Shown: positions 9,071 through 18,056, numbered from the stretch's first letter. The stretch: 64,000 nucleotides of DNA from QVMG01 sp032073245 (GCA_032073245.1 DAMANX010000002.1:124001-188000), one strand, 5' to 3'. The notes: generated from the letters alone by a model not told the origin. A program made the numbers and translations.

Positions 9071-10564
9071 TTATAGTTCACTTAAAGATTTCTTCTCTTT
9101 ACAAGGGCAGAACTGTGTTGCTCCTAACCGCTTTATTTCTTTAGGTGCTTTATCTCCTTGTTTATAAGAACATAATCCGGTTTTGTCCATTTTCTTCCAA
9201 TAGGCTTCGATCGGATCGACAAATCGCCAACTGGCTTCCAAAGCATCACTACGTGCATATAAAGTAGAATCACCTAACATAGCATCCAGTAATAACCGTT
9301 CGTAAGCATCCGGTAAATACACCTTTGAAAGTGAATCGTATCTAAAATCCATACTAACCTGGCGTACCACAAAACCGGCACCGGGTTCTTTCAGGCCAAA
9401 TTGCAACATAATACTTTCATCCGGTTGTATTCGGATTATCAGCTTATTACATGACGGCCCTTCGCATTGTCCTTTAAATAAACGTTGGGGAGTAGATTTG
9501 AAATGAATCACAATCTCAGAGGCTTTTTCTGCTAACTTCTTTCCTGTAAAAAAGTAGAAAGGTACCCCACTCCATCGCCAGTTATCTATAAAGAACTTCA
9601 TCCCTATATATGTTTCAGTATCCGAATCTGATGCAACATCTTTTTCCTGTCGATATCCCTCATACTGCCCACGTACTATATTCTGTTCCATCTCCTTTTC
9701 AGAATAATGATGCAACGATCTGAATACTTTAACGATCTCATCACGAATTGGTTCAGGGTCAAATGCGGGAGGCGCCTCCATAGCAATGAAAGCCATTAGC
9801 TGCATCAGGTGGTTTTGCACCATATCACGCATTGCCCCTGCACCTTCATAATATTTTCCACGATTCTCAACTCCTAATATTTCAGAAGCACTTATCTCAA
9901 TCGAATCAATATAATTACGGTTCCATAAAGGTTCAAAAATTCCATTAGCAAACCGTAATACTAAGATATTCTGTACCGTCTCTTTTCCCAGATAATGATC
10001 GATGCGGTAAATCTCTTCTTCATCGAAAATACTGCATAAATGCTCATTCAACTTTTGCGCCGTTTCTAAATCTGTACCAAAAGGTTTCTCAACAATCAAT
10101 CTTCTCCACCCTTTCCTACGGGGTACTTTATTCATTCGATTCTCTTTCAGACATTGAGGTATAACCTCATACATCATAGGCGGTGTCGAAAGATAATAAA
10201 TTATCTTATCATCCAGCTCATATTTCTGTTGTAATTTGCAAAGGCTTTCTTTTAATTGAGGATATTGATCAGATTGAGTTGTATCAATCGCTACATAATA
10301 TACACATGAAAGAAATTCATTCAGCTGTTTATCATTAAAGTTTTTATTTGCCAGATTAGCACGAAGATGTTTCCGTTGTTCGTCACGAAAAGATTTCTCG
10401 GTATATTTTGTTCGGGAAACACCCACAATGCAAAACTTATCAGGTAAGAGTTTTCTCACATGCAACTCAAACAAAGAAGGTATTAACTTACGGCCTGTCA
10501 GGTCACCCGATGCTCCGAATATTACGAGCATCTGGTTTTCTGCTTTTTTTATTGCATCATTCAT
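9071..10564 (-). CDS. zwf: Glucose-6-phosphate 1-dehydrogenase
   Basis: Zwf oxidises glucose 6-phosphate to the lactone with reduction of NADP. At 497 residues it has the usual length. The Rossmann motif GASGDLTGRKL is near the N-terminus, and the active-site signature RIDHYLGKE lies around residue 190, followed by the C-terminal dimer domain. The start codon overlaps the gnd stop by four bases (ATGA), so translation is probably coupled. Together with gnd and pgl it makes a complete oxidative branch in one operon, although the gene order puts the third enzyme of the pathway first. Confidence 0.97.
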   Translation of the reverse strand: MNDAIKKAENQMLVIFGASGDLTGRKLIPSLFELHVRKLLPDKFCIVGVSRTKYTEKSFRDEQRKHLRANLANKNFNDKQLNEFLSCVYYVAIDTTQSDQYPQLKESLCKLQQKYELDDKIIYYLSTPPMMYEVIPQCLKENRMNKVPRRKGWRRLIVEKPFGTDLETAQKLNEHLCSIFDEEEIYRIDHYLGKETVQNILVLRFANGIFEPLWNRNYIDSIEISASEILGVENRGKYYEGAGAMRDMVQNHLMQLMAFIAMEAPPAFDPEPIRDEIVKVFRSLHHYSEKEMEQNIVRGQYEGYRQEKDVASDSDTETYIGMKFFIDNWRWSGVPFYFFTGKKLAEKASEIVIHFKSTPQRLFKGQCEGPSCNKLIIRIQPDESIMLQFGLKEPGAGFVVRQVSMDFRYDSLSKVYLPDAYERLLLDAMLGDSTLYARSDALEASWRFVDPIEAYWKKMDKTGLCSYKQGDKAPKEIKRLGATQFCPCKEKKSLSEL

Positions 10565-12000
10565 ACCGTTTCCCTTTGCCAGTTTGTGTGAAAATACTTA
10601 TCCCTGGGCCAGTCTGTGCGCTCATAAGTATGTGCTCCGAAATAGTCGCGTTGGGCTTGAATAAGATTTGCTGGTGAATAAAGTGTACGTAGACCGTCAA
10701 AATAGCTCAATCCGGCACTCATACCTGGTAAAGCCAGGCCGGTCAAAGCTCCTTCTGATACGACTTTGCGCCATCCGGGCAAACATTCTTCTATTTGGTT
10801 ACGGAAAAATTCATCAAACAATAGATTATCTAACTCTCTGTTTTTTGTATATGCTTCGGTTATTTTCGTCAAAAAAACAGAGCGTATAATACATCCTTTT
10901 CTCCAGATACGAGCAATCATTCCAAAATCCAGTTGCCATTCATAATCAATGGATGCACGACGTAATAGAGAAAAACCTTGTGTATATGAGATTAATTTTG
11001 CCGCATACAATGCCTGACGAATATTCTCGGCGTAAATAACTCCTTTTTCCGGATAATGATAATGTCCGTATACTTCATGAGCCTGTGCACGTTCGGCTTG
11101 TAATGCTGAAAGCATACGGGCAAATACAGCTTCAGTAATTAATGTCAATGGTACATATTTATCTAATGCTGTTTCCACACTCCATTTTCCTGTTCCTTTT
11201 TGACCTGCAACATCTAGTATCTTATCTAACAGGTATCCTCCTTCTTCCGCCGGAAAACGAAGAATATCTGAAGTTATTTCTATCAAATAGCTTTCCAGAT
11301 CACCTTTATTCCAATGGTCGAAAACCATTGCCATAGCTTCATTATCGAGATTCAACCTATCTTTCATCAGCGAATAAGCTTCTGCTATCAACTGCATATC
11401 ACCATATTCAATACCATTATGTACCATCTTCACATAATGTCCGGAACCTCCCGGCCCTATCCATTCACAACAGGGTGTTCCATCGTCCAGTTTGGCTGCT
11501 ATACTTTGTAGGATATCTTTTATAAGTAACCAGGCAGGAGGCGCTCCTCCCGGCATGATAGAAGGTCCATGTAATGCTCCTGTTTCACCACCAGATACAC
11601 CTGCACCGACAAAATAAAGGCCTTTGTTTTCAAGTTCTTTGACTCTTCGTTCCGTATCCCTGTAATCAGAATTTCCACCATCTATAATCACATCTCCAGT
11701 GGATAGATAAGGTACTAAAGCTTCAATCATTTCATCCACCGGATCACCAGCCTTTATCATCATCATTACTTTACGAGGATGACTTAACGAATTTACCAGT
11801 TCTTCTATCGTATGAGTCGCAATAAAGTGTTTCCCTTTACCGCGTCCATTGATAAAACGATCTACAATGCCTTCTTCTCCCGAGGCCTCTCTGTTATATA
11901 CAGCAACAGTAAATCCCTTACTTTCCATATTCAGAACCAAATTCTCACCCATAACGCCCAATCCGATCATCCCGATATCTGCTGTTTTCATATCTTTCAT
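10561..12000 (-). CDS. gnd: 6-phosphogluconate dehydrogenase, decarboxylating
   Basis: Gnd converts 6-phosphogluconate to ribulose 5-phosphate and CO2 with reduction of NADP. The 479-residue protein has the Rossmann motif IGLGVMGENLVLN, the substrate segment GPGGSGHYVKMVHNGIEY and the C-terminal KGTGKWS segment typical of the long, E. coli-like enzymes. Translation may start at the first ATG (12000) or at a second, three codons on (11991). It is first in gnd-zwf-pgl; the promoter must lie in the repeat-rich region immediately upstream, but I did not find a clean -33/-7 pair there. Confidence 0.97.
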   Translation of the reverse strand: MKDMKTADIGMIGLGVMGENLVLNMESKGFTVAVYNREASGEEGIVDRFINGRGKGKHFIATHTIEELVNSLSHPRKVMMMIKAGDPVDEMIEALVPYLSTGDVIIDGGNSDYRDTERRVKELENKGLYFVGAGVSGGETGALHGPSIMPGGAPPAWLLIKDILQSIAAKLDDGTPCCEWIGPGGSGHYVKMVHNGIEYGDMQLIAEAYSLMKDRLNLDNEAMAMVFDHWNKGDLESYLIEITSDILRFPAEEGGYLLDKILDVAGQKGTGKWSVETALDKYVPLTLITEAVFARMLSALQAERAQAHEVYGHYHYPEKGVIYAENIRQALYAAKLISYTQGFSLLRRASIDYEWQLDFGMIARIWRKGCIIRSVFLTKITEAYTKNRELDNLLFDEFFRNQIEECLPGWRKVVSEGALTGLALPGMSAGLSYFDGLRTLYSPANLIQAQRDYFGAHTYERTDWPRDKYFHTNWQRETV

Positions 12001-12200
12001 TTTAAATTTTCTTTATAATATATTCTATTTTAACATAACAGCATAAACAAAGCTTTTGTTTCATGGCGGATGCCATTCGGATCTCCTTATTTCGTTACAA
12101 AAACAATACATATAAAAGCACTAAAACCCTTCAACCCTTCAGCGTTATTGCTAGTCGACTGATTATCAAAACGTAAACCACTGAAGGGTTTCATGGAAAA

Positions 12201-12254
12201 CCTTTCAGTTTCCTCTCTAAACCTTTCAGTTTACCCTTTAAATCCTTCAGTTTA
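12201..12254. repeat. CCTTTCAGTTT tandem array, 21-22 bp period
   Basis: CCTTTCAGTTT occurs at 12201 and 12222, and as CCTTCAGTTT at 12244, giving spacings of 21 and 22 bp. The first two copies belong to the left arm of the long inverted repeat; the matching pair in the right arm, CTGAAAGG at 12739 and 12760, also has a 21 bp spacing. Confidence 0.75.
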
Positions 12255-12316
12255 TGTCATATATTGCTCTTGATCCTATATTATTACTACTTCTTTTGGA
12301 TAAAAGATAGTATTCT

Positions 12317-12412
12317 TTATTGTTTGCTTATAAGCGAACAGCTGTTTGATATGGAGCGAACACCTGTTCGATAGTAAGCAAACAGCTGTTCGTTCTTATT
12401 CAAACAATAAAA
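12317..12412. repeat. 22 bp tandem array with CAGCTG palindromic core, itself an inverted repeat
   Basis: Units starting AGCGAACA, AGCGAACA and AGCAAACA begin at 12333, 12355 and 12377, an exact 22 bp period. Each centres on a near palindrome of the type GAACAGCTGTTC. The outer flanks, TTTATTGTTTG at 12317 and CAAACAATAAA ending at 12412, make the whole 96 bp block an inverted repeat with two 33 nt arms. Confidence 0.8.
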
Positions 12413-12495
12413 AGGTCTAAGGATTCTTTAAATTAACGTGTGTTCAATATAAGAATAACTCTAGATATTGTAAAACTTGAAGATAATATCAACTT

Positions 12496-12576
12496 GTAGG
12501 GGCAGCCCTATGTGGCTGCCCAATACCCGTAAAATCAACACAACAGATTCGGGCGGCCACATAGGGCCGCCCCTAC
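12496..12576. repeat. GC-rich paired hairpin element, GTAGGGGC type
   Basis: A 26 nt unit beginning GTAGGGGCAGCC (12496-12521) faces its reverse-complement partner (12551-12576) across 29 bp. Each unit forms its own hairpin, GGGCAGCC / GGCTGCCC on the left and GGGCGGCC / GGCCGCCC on the right. The two differences between the arms are a base-pair exchange (A-T for G-C) within the stem. Confidence 0.85.
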
Positions 12577-12889
12577 AAGACGAATACCTTCAAATTTCCC
12601 TCTATTTGAAGTATAAAACCAACACATTCAATTAAAGCCGGGTTTTATATAAGAAAATACAGCGAATCAAAAAGGTTTGCAAGCGTTTGATAGGTGATGT
12701 CTACAAATATCAAATAAATGAAGAGTATGAGGAGTTAACTGAAAGGTTTAAAGAGGAAGCTGAAAGGTTTTTCATGAAACCCTTCAGTGGTTTACGTTTT
12801 GATAATCAGTCAACTAGCAATAACGCTGAAGGGTTGAAGGGTTTTTAGTGATTTTTTTAATATTAGAGAAGAAATACTATCAATTCTTA

Positions 12890-13504
12890 TTATCTAACTA
12901 TAGCTTTATAAGTACCCTCCTCTCCTATCTTAACCAGGTAAATTCCCCGGGATAAAGGAATTGCTTCCTGCCCTTCTACTACGCGGGCAGAAACTAACCG
13001 GCCCGTTAGAGAATAAATAGAAACCTGCTGCCGATCGGATGTTTCAATAAATAGTGTACTATTCTCGCTATATAAAATAGGATTTGAATTTAGAGAACCG
13101 ATACCGGTAGGATCATTAAGTGTCAATCCTTTTATACTTATCTGCAATGCTTCTTTTACCATTGGTATTTTGTATTTATAAGCGACAGAAGCTGTAGAAT
13201 AATATATAGAACGGTCGGTCGGATCAAATAAAGGATAAAGTATATTTCCATTTACTTTAATATCAATATTTGAGCCGTCATAATCTTCTTTTACAAATAA
13301 AGTGAAATCAAAATTATCTCCATCCCTCACCTCATAAGTACCCGGCCCCGGTTGAGTCCAGCCTCCTTCTATAGGTGGCAAATAAACTGTATTATAAAGT
13401 ATAGGTGTATCACTCTCCTGCCCATATACGTTAATTGCCGATACCATTTGCAGAAGTATAGATAATAATATTCCCAAGTAAATATGTTTCATAATCGTTT
13501 TCAT
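12890..13504 (-). CDS. Small secreted protein with type 9 secretion-like C-terminal tail
   Basis: The 204-residue protein begins with a signal peptide (hydrophobic stretch IYLGILLSILLQMVSA, likely cleaved after VYGQ). Residues 30-135 are predicted beta-rich and match no family I recognise. The last 65 residues resemble the type A sorting domain of Bacteroidetes type 9 secretion substrates: VSIYSLTGRLV, then PLSRGIYLVKI and a final basic IVR. If so, the protein would be moved across the outer membrane and attached to the surface or released. Translation may start at the first ATG or at MKHIYL four codons on. It is monocistronic; the nearest neighbours are repeat regions on both sides. Confidence 0.75.
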   Translation of the reverse strand: MKTIMKHIYLGILLSILLQMVSAINVYGQESDTPILYNTVYLPPIEGGWTQPGPGTYEVRDGDNFDFTLFVKEDYDGSNIDIKVNGNILYPLFDPTDRSIYYSTASVAYKYKIPMVKEALQISIKGLTLNDPTGIGSLNSNPILYSENSTLFIETSDRQQVSIYSLTGRLVSARVVEGQEAIPLSRGIYLVKIGEEGTYKAIVR

Positions 13505-13548
13505 TAAAATTATTGACTTTATAATTATTCGGCGTGATACGCCTCATA

Positions 13549-13693
13549 TAGTAGTCAAAGGAGTCAGGAGAAGTCAAGGAGTTAAGTAGTCGCGATGCTG
13601 TATTTTGCTTTACGATCCACTAGACAACCATTGTTTCTACTTAACTACTAAAGAGCAGAGCGATTGATAACTACTAGACTCCTTTAACTACTA
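13549..13693. repeat. Nested inverted repeat upstream of the SLC13 gene
   Basis: TAGTAGTCAAAGGAGTC (13549-13565) pairs with GACTCCTTTAACTACTA (13677-13693), 16 of 17 positions, and inside it GTTAAGTAG (13581-13589) pairs perfectly with CTACTTAAC (13637-13645). The remaining part of this 392 bp gap, up to 13896, is AT-rich and shows nothing else clear. Confidence 0.7.
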
Positions 13694-13896
13694 AGCAAGT
13701 ATACATTACCACAAGGAAAAATCCTTTTATTGCTCACATCTATAAAACAAATCCATGCGGTACGATGTTCAAGTTATAGGTTATAAATAACCACATATAA
13801 AAAACTATATCTTTTCTGCTTATTTTATTAATTGTTTGTAGTTTTGCATTTCAAATCGGTTCCTTTAAACCAAGAAACTAAAAACAAGTTCATCCT

Positions 13897-15756
13897 ATGT
13901 TAACAACCCTGATTATATTAGCTTTATCAGCTGTTTTTTTTGTGCATGGTAAGATACGATCTGACATTGTAGCTCTTTGTGCTCTAATATCATTAATTCT
14001 TTTTGGGATACTGACTCCGGAAGAGGCCCTGTCCGGATTCTCCAATTCCATTGTTATCATGATGGTAGGTTTATTTGTTGTTGGAGGTGCAATATTTAAA
14101 ACCGGGTTGGCAAAGATGGTTAGCAGCAAAATTCTTCAATTGGCAGGCAAAAGTGAACTCAAATTATTTGTTCTTGTAATGCTTGTAACAGCAGCTATCG
14201 GCGGTTTTGTCAGCAACACAGGAACAGTGGCTCTGATGTTACCCATTGTTGTTAGTATGGCTGTAGGTGCCAACATAAGCCCCAGCCGCTTTCTTATGCC
14301 GATGGCTTTTGCCAGTAGTATGGGCGGAATGATGACATTGATCGGTACCCCTCCTAACTTGGTTATTAACGATGTTTTGATTCAGGCCGGTTTTGAGGGA
14401 CTATCGTTTTTTTCATTTACTCCGGTTGGGTTAGTATGTGTTTTTGTGGGAATTCTTGTATTAATCCCTCTCAGCAAATGGTTCCTCACCAAAAAAGAAG
14501 ATAAAAAGAATACGGAAGGAACAAGAGGCCGTTCATCAAAAGAACTGGCACAAAAATATCAGTTGGCAGATAATTTATATCGTGTTTACCTGACACCTGA
14601 AGCAACTATTGCCGACCAACGGCTGATGGATCTTAATATCACCCAAAAGTATAATATTTCCGTGCTGGAAGTCCGCCGCAAATCAACCTCTCAGGGACGT
14701 TTCCTGAAGACAGTAGACCAGAAGATGGCAGGCCCAAAGACAGAATTGAAAACAGGCGATGTATTATATCTTTTTGGAGCGTTTGAAGATGTTGAGCGGT
14801 TTGCCACGGATAATAAACTGGAAATGACCGAATCTACAGTATCCGAGTTTGCAGGCACCGGATCTTCCGAGAAATTAAGTGTACGAGAAATTGGTATTGC
14901 AGAAGCGTTATTAACCCCTGATTCCAAGCTTATAGGACGCGCCGTAAAAGAATCGGGCTTCCGCGACAAATACAAGGTCAATATCCTTGGAGTAGAAAGA
15001 AACGGGAAATACATCCTATCCAATATCAAAGACCTGAAAATGTATGCAGGAGATGTATTATTGATACAAGGCAACTGGGAAGATATTGCCTTAATGAGTA
15101 AGAAACAAACAAACTGGGTAGTTCTCGGACAACCAATAGAAGAAGCGTCTAAAGTAACGTTAGATTATAAAGCACCATTAGCTGCACTTATTATGTTGGG
15201 TATGATTCTGGCAATGGTATTCCAGGTAATACCGGCGGTAGCTGCTGTTTTAATTGCTGCTGTTCTTATGGTATTGACAGGTTGTTTCCGTTCGGTTGAA
15301 GATGCTTACAAAACCATTAATTGGGAAAGTATTGTATTGATTGCAGCTATGCTTCCTATGTCGTTGGCATTGGAGAAAACAGGAACTTCTGCATTAATTT
15401 CAGATAAACTTGTAGGAGGACTGGGAGATTACGGGCCGGTTGTACTGATGGCCGGAATATATTTTACAACGTCCCTGATGACAATGTTTATCAGTAATAC
15501 TGCTACGGCCGTCCTGGTGGCACCTATAGCGCTACAGTCGGCACTGGCAATTAATGTAAGTCCTTATCCATTTCTTCTTGCAGTTGCCGTATCTGCCAGT
15601 ATGTGTTTCGCTTCACCTTTTTCAACTCCTCCGAATGCACTTGTTATGTCGGCAGGTAAGTATACCTTTATGGATTATGTCAAAACAGGGCTTCCCTTGC
15701 AGATAATAATGGGGATAGTGATGATAATAGTATTACCTTTGCTTTTCAAGTTTTAG
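13897..15756 (+). CDS. SLC13-type anion permease with two RCK_C (TrkA-C) domains
   Basis: The 619-residue inner membrane protein has an N-terminal membrane bundle (residues 1-190), two soluble ligand-binding RCK_C-like domains (about 205-290 and 305-395), and a C-terminal membrane bundle. The signature loops IGTPPNLVIN (after TM4) and FISNTATAVLVAP near the C-terminus are the paired sodium and substrate binding loops of divalent anion:sodium symporters. Proteins with this layout carry sulfate, dicarboxylates or similar anions in symport with sodium; substrate cannot be told here. It is a single-gene unit in front of the DUF2156-GNAT pair, 191 bp apart. Confidence 0.9.
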   Translation: MLTTLIILALSAVFFVHGKIRSDIVALCALISLILFGILTPEEALSGFSNSIVIMMVGLFVVGGAIFKTGLAKMVSSKILQLAGKSELKLFVLVMLVTAAIGGFVSNTGTVALMLPIVVSMAVGANISPSRFLMPMAFASSMGGMMTLIGTPPNLVINDVLIQAGFEGLSFFSFTPVGLVCVFVGILVLIPLSKWFLTKKEDKKNTEGTRGRSSKELAQKYQLADNLYRVYLTPEATIADQRLMDLNITQKYNISVLEVRRKSTSQGRFLKTVDQKMAGPKTELKTGDVLYLFGAFEDVERFATDNKLEMTESTVSEFAGTGSSEKLSVREIGIAEALLTPDSKLIGRAVKESGFRDKYKVNILGVERNGKYILSNIKDLKMYAGDVLLIQGNWEDIALMSKKQTNWVVLGQPIEEASKVTLDYKAPLAALIMLGMILAMVFQVIPAVAAVLIAAVLMVLTGCFRSVEDAYKTINWESIVLIAAMLPMSLALEKTGTSALISDKLVGGLGDYGPVVLMAGIYFTTSLMTMFISNTATAVLVAPIALQSALAINVSPYPFLLAVAVSASMCFASPFSTPPNALVMSAGKYTFMDYVKTGLPLQIIMGIVMIIVLPLLFKF

Positions 15757-15947
15757 AGTACTAAAGAATAAGGATTCAAAGGAAATTTAAGGAGCCTAAG
15801 GTATCTTGGAAAGCCTTAAGCTTGTTGTGTTCTTAAATTCCTTGAATTCTTTAAGTTCCATAAATTCTTTTACATTTTCTTTCGTTGAACAAATTACCAT
15901 CCAAAAGCGTTGTATTATATAAATAAATCAAGAAAGAACAAAACACC

Positions 15948-16907
15948 ATGCAAATAGATTTTAGGCCGATTACTTTAGACGATAAAGAAATAATCACTTC
16001 CTATACATATCCTTCACATTACAGAAATTGTGATTTTTCATTTGCCAATATGTGCAGCTGGTACTTTCTATATGAAAGCGAATTTGCAATCGTAGATGAT
16101 TTTCTGGTTATACGATTCCTTATTGATGACAAAACTCGCAGAGCTTATATGATGCCAGTAGGAAATGGAGATTTGAAACAAATTATATCCCGTCTGGAAG
16201 AGGATGCGTTAACACAAGGACATCCATTATTAATGCTTGGCATAACTCCCGATGCAAAAGTTGAACTTGAAAATGTAATGCCTGGCGAGTTTCATTATAT
16301 TCCCGAACGTAACTATTTCGACTATATATACCTACGCGAAGATCTCGTGAATCTGACAGGAAAGAAATATCAACCCAAACGTAATCATATTAATAAGTTC
16401 AAGAAGCAATATCGTTATGCCTATATGCCTATAACGCCGGAGCTGGTACCTGAATGCCTCGAGTTGGAACGTACATGGTATAAAGCAAATCGTACAGATG
16501 AAGACCGCGAAGAATTAAGTTTTGAACGTCGTTCCATTACTTATGCTCTGAACCATTTTAATGAATTGGGATTAACAGGCGGAGCTATTTGTCAGGATCA
16601 TCAGATTATTGCATTTTCATTCGGAATGCCTATCAACAAGGATACTTTCGGAGTTCATATAGAAAAGGCTGATACCAATTTTGAAGGAATATATGCCCTC
16701 ATTAACCAAGAATTCACAGCTCATCTGCCTGAACAATACACCTACATTAATCGTGAAGAAGATCTGGGCATACCGGGTTTACGTCAAGCGAAACTTTCGT
16801 ACCACCCTGCTATTTTGCTGGAAAAGAATGCTGCAGTAAAAAAACATTCAAAGATAAACCATGACTCGGAAAGAACAAATCAAGGCACTTTGGAGACTGT
16901 GCTTTAA
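15948..16907 (+). CDS. DUF2156 (LPG_synthase_C-like) protein
   Basis: The 319-residue cytosolic protein belongs to the DUF2156 family, a duplicated GNAT fold related to the C-terminal transferase domain of lysyl-phosphatidylglycerol synthase (MprF). Family marks are the basic segment KRNHINKFKKQY and the C-terminal YINREEDLGIPGLRQAKLSY. It lacks any membrane domain. Its 3' end overlaps the following GNAT acetyltransferase by 47 bases in another frame, so the two are surely coexpressed. The family often transfers an aminoacyl group from tRNA; whether this member does is unproven. Confidence 0.88.
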   Translation: MQIDFRPITLDDKEIITSYTYPSHYRNCDFSFANMCSWYFLYESEFAIVDDFLVIRFLIDDKTRRAYMMPVGNGDLKQIISRLEEDALTQGHPLLMLGITPDAKVELENVMPGEFHYIPERNYFDYIYLREDLVNLTGKKYQPKRNHINKFKKQYRYAYMPITPELVPECLELERTWYKANRTDEDREELSFERRSITYALNHFNELGLTGGAICQDHQIIAFSFGMPINKDTFGVHIEKADTNFEGIYALINQEFTAHLPEQYTYINREEDLGIPGLRQAKLSYHPAILLEKNAAVKKHSKINHDSERTNQGTLETVL

Positions 16908-17802
16908 TGATCCTGAAGATTATATTCAACTTTATTTTGATCGCGTATATAAAGAGGAACAGGCACTCACAATCGAACGTGATGGCAAGATTATTTCTGC
17001 CCTTCAGTTGATGCCATATACCATGACATGGTGTGGTACAGAGATCACTATGGCATATATTTATGCAGCTTGTACAGACCCCGCAGAAAGGGGGAAAGGA
17101 TTAATGCGGGATTTACTACAGAAAGCTTTCCATGAAATGCGTCGCCGGGATTATGATATCACAAGTTTGATTCCAGCTGAACCCTGGTTATTCGATTACT
17201 ACCGAAAACATGGGTATACGGAAATATTCGATTATTCAGTGGACTGTTATATATGTCCGGAAAACAGAAAAGCCGATAACTCAATAAAGGTTATTACTCC
17301 GGATTTTGAGAACGAAAACTATTGGTATACTTACTTTGATAGCAAATTACGTGAACGTAGCTGTTGCGTACTTCATACGAAAGAAGATTTTCATACCATT
17401 ATAGCCGACAGCCGTTTAAGTGAAGGTAAGATTTTAGGAGCAGTAAATAAACAAGGCAGACCTGTCGGACTGGCATTTGTCGTTGCAGACGAAAAGGAGG
17501 CTATTGTTAAAGAACTGCTCTATAATAACGATACTGTAAAAGAGTTACTCTTATGGGAAGCAGTTCAGGCCTATAACTTCGGGCAAGTGATGTATAAACA
17601 CAATGCTAATCCGGAGAATTCCTTCCGTCAGGGAATGGCTATGATTATTAATCGCCCAAAGTTAATTTGGCATTGGTTGGCTATGCATCCCGATATGCCC
17701 TTCACTGCTGAGGAACTCAACGGCATGGAAAATGAAACTCTTACACGTAATCTTTTCAATTATTCTCAGCGCGAAGCATTTATGAGCCTGATGCTTGATT
17801 GA
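16861..17802 (+). CDS. GNAT family N-acetyltransferase, Eis-like
   Basis: A 313-residue protein with an N-terminal GNAT domain: AYIYAACTDPAERGKGLM holds the acetyl-CoA pyrophosphate loop (R/Q-x-x-G-x-G/A form), followed by SLIPAEPWLFDYYRKHGY. The second half is more like a sterol-carrier or second GNAT fold, as in Eis-type enzymes. The ATG at 16861 lies 47 bases inside the previous gene; no later ATG leaves an intact domain. Substrate unknown. A strong convergent terminator follows directly. Confidence 0.85.
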   Translation: MTRKEQIKALWRLCFNDPEDYIQLYFDRVYKEEQALTIERDGKIISALQLMPYTMTWCGTEITMAYIYAACTDPAERGKGLMRDLLQKAFHEMRRRDYDITSLIPAEPWLFDYYRKHGYTEIFDYSVDCYICPENRKADNSIKVITPDFENENYWYTYFDSKLRERSCCVLHTKEDFHTIIADSRLSEGKILGAVNKQGRPVGLAFVVADEKEAIVKELLYNNDTVKELLLWEAVQAYNFGQVMYKHNANPENSFRQGMAMIINRPKLIWHWLAMHPDMPFTAEELNGMENETLTRNLFNYSQREAFMSLMLD

Positions 17803-17806
17803 AAGC

Positions 17807-17862
17807 AAAATATATTTAGTAGGCCTAGGAAGACGGATTCTTAGGTCTACTAAATATATTTT
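17807..17862. terminator. Bidirectional terminator between convergent genes
   Basis: A 21 bp stem (17807-17827 with 17842-17862, 20 matches) starts AAAATATATTTAGTAG and therefore ends in a T-run on both strands. It serves the GNAT gene on the plus strand and the amylase unit on the minus strand. Confidence 0.9.
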
Positions 17863-17867
17863 CAAGA

Positions 17868-18056
17868 TTAAATGATTCTTTTGGAATCACTTGTATCCCC
17901 AATAATTTCCCGTAAAAGAGCTAAATGCCCTTTCATTGAGTTGTTATTTACATTTTTTACTTCCTGTGGATTACGGCTAGGTTTTATCTCCCCACTTTGA
18001 TTAAATGATTGTGGGTTCTGAAATCCATTGTTCTGGTTTTGCATTTCTTTTTCCAT
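17868..18056 (-). CDS. Small Asn/Gln-rich protein downstream of amylase
   Basis: A 62-residue protein lying 18 bp after the alpha-amylase stop, hence likely cotranscribed. The first 40 residues are polar and asparagine/glutamine rich (MQNQNNGFQNPQSFNQSGE), probably disordered; the last 20 (HLALLREIIGDTSDS) could form one helix. No family is recognised and no signal peptide is seen. Translation might instead begin at the second methionine (18044). Confidence 0.55.
   Translation of the reverse strand: MEKEMQNQNNGFQNPQSFNQSGEIKPSRNPQEVKNVNNNSMKGHLALLREIIGDTSDSKRII

Larger units (their letters stand above)
12119..12850. repeat. Long inverted repeat element with 113 nt arms
   Basis: Left arm 12119-12231 and right arm 12737-12850 are reverse complements with four substitutions and one single-base indel by hand alignment, about 96 percent identity. 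They enclose 505 bp containing two other repeats listed separately. Each arm holds an internal hairpin (AAACCCTTCA against TGAAGGGTTT). The whole sits in the 889 bp gene-free stretch between gnd and the next gene. No open frame resembling a transposase is present. Confidence 0.9.

Noticed and set aside
12317..12412. Possible CRISPR-like array (22 bp units)
   Set aside because: Units are directly adjacent with no unique spacers, only three copies, and no cas gene is near; it is a tandem repeat.
12001..12889. Autonomous insertion sequence between gnd and the secreted protein
   Set aside because: No transposase-like frame, no target-site duplication recognised at the outer ends of the arms.
15757..15860. 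Inverted repeat between the SLC13 and DUF2156 genes
   Set aside because: Reverse-complement matches (TTTAAGGA against TCCTTAAATT type) exist but need several gaps; low-complexity AAGG sequence can produce this by chance.
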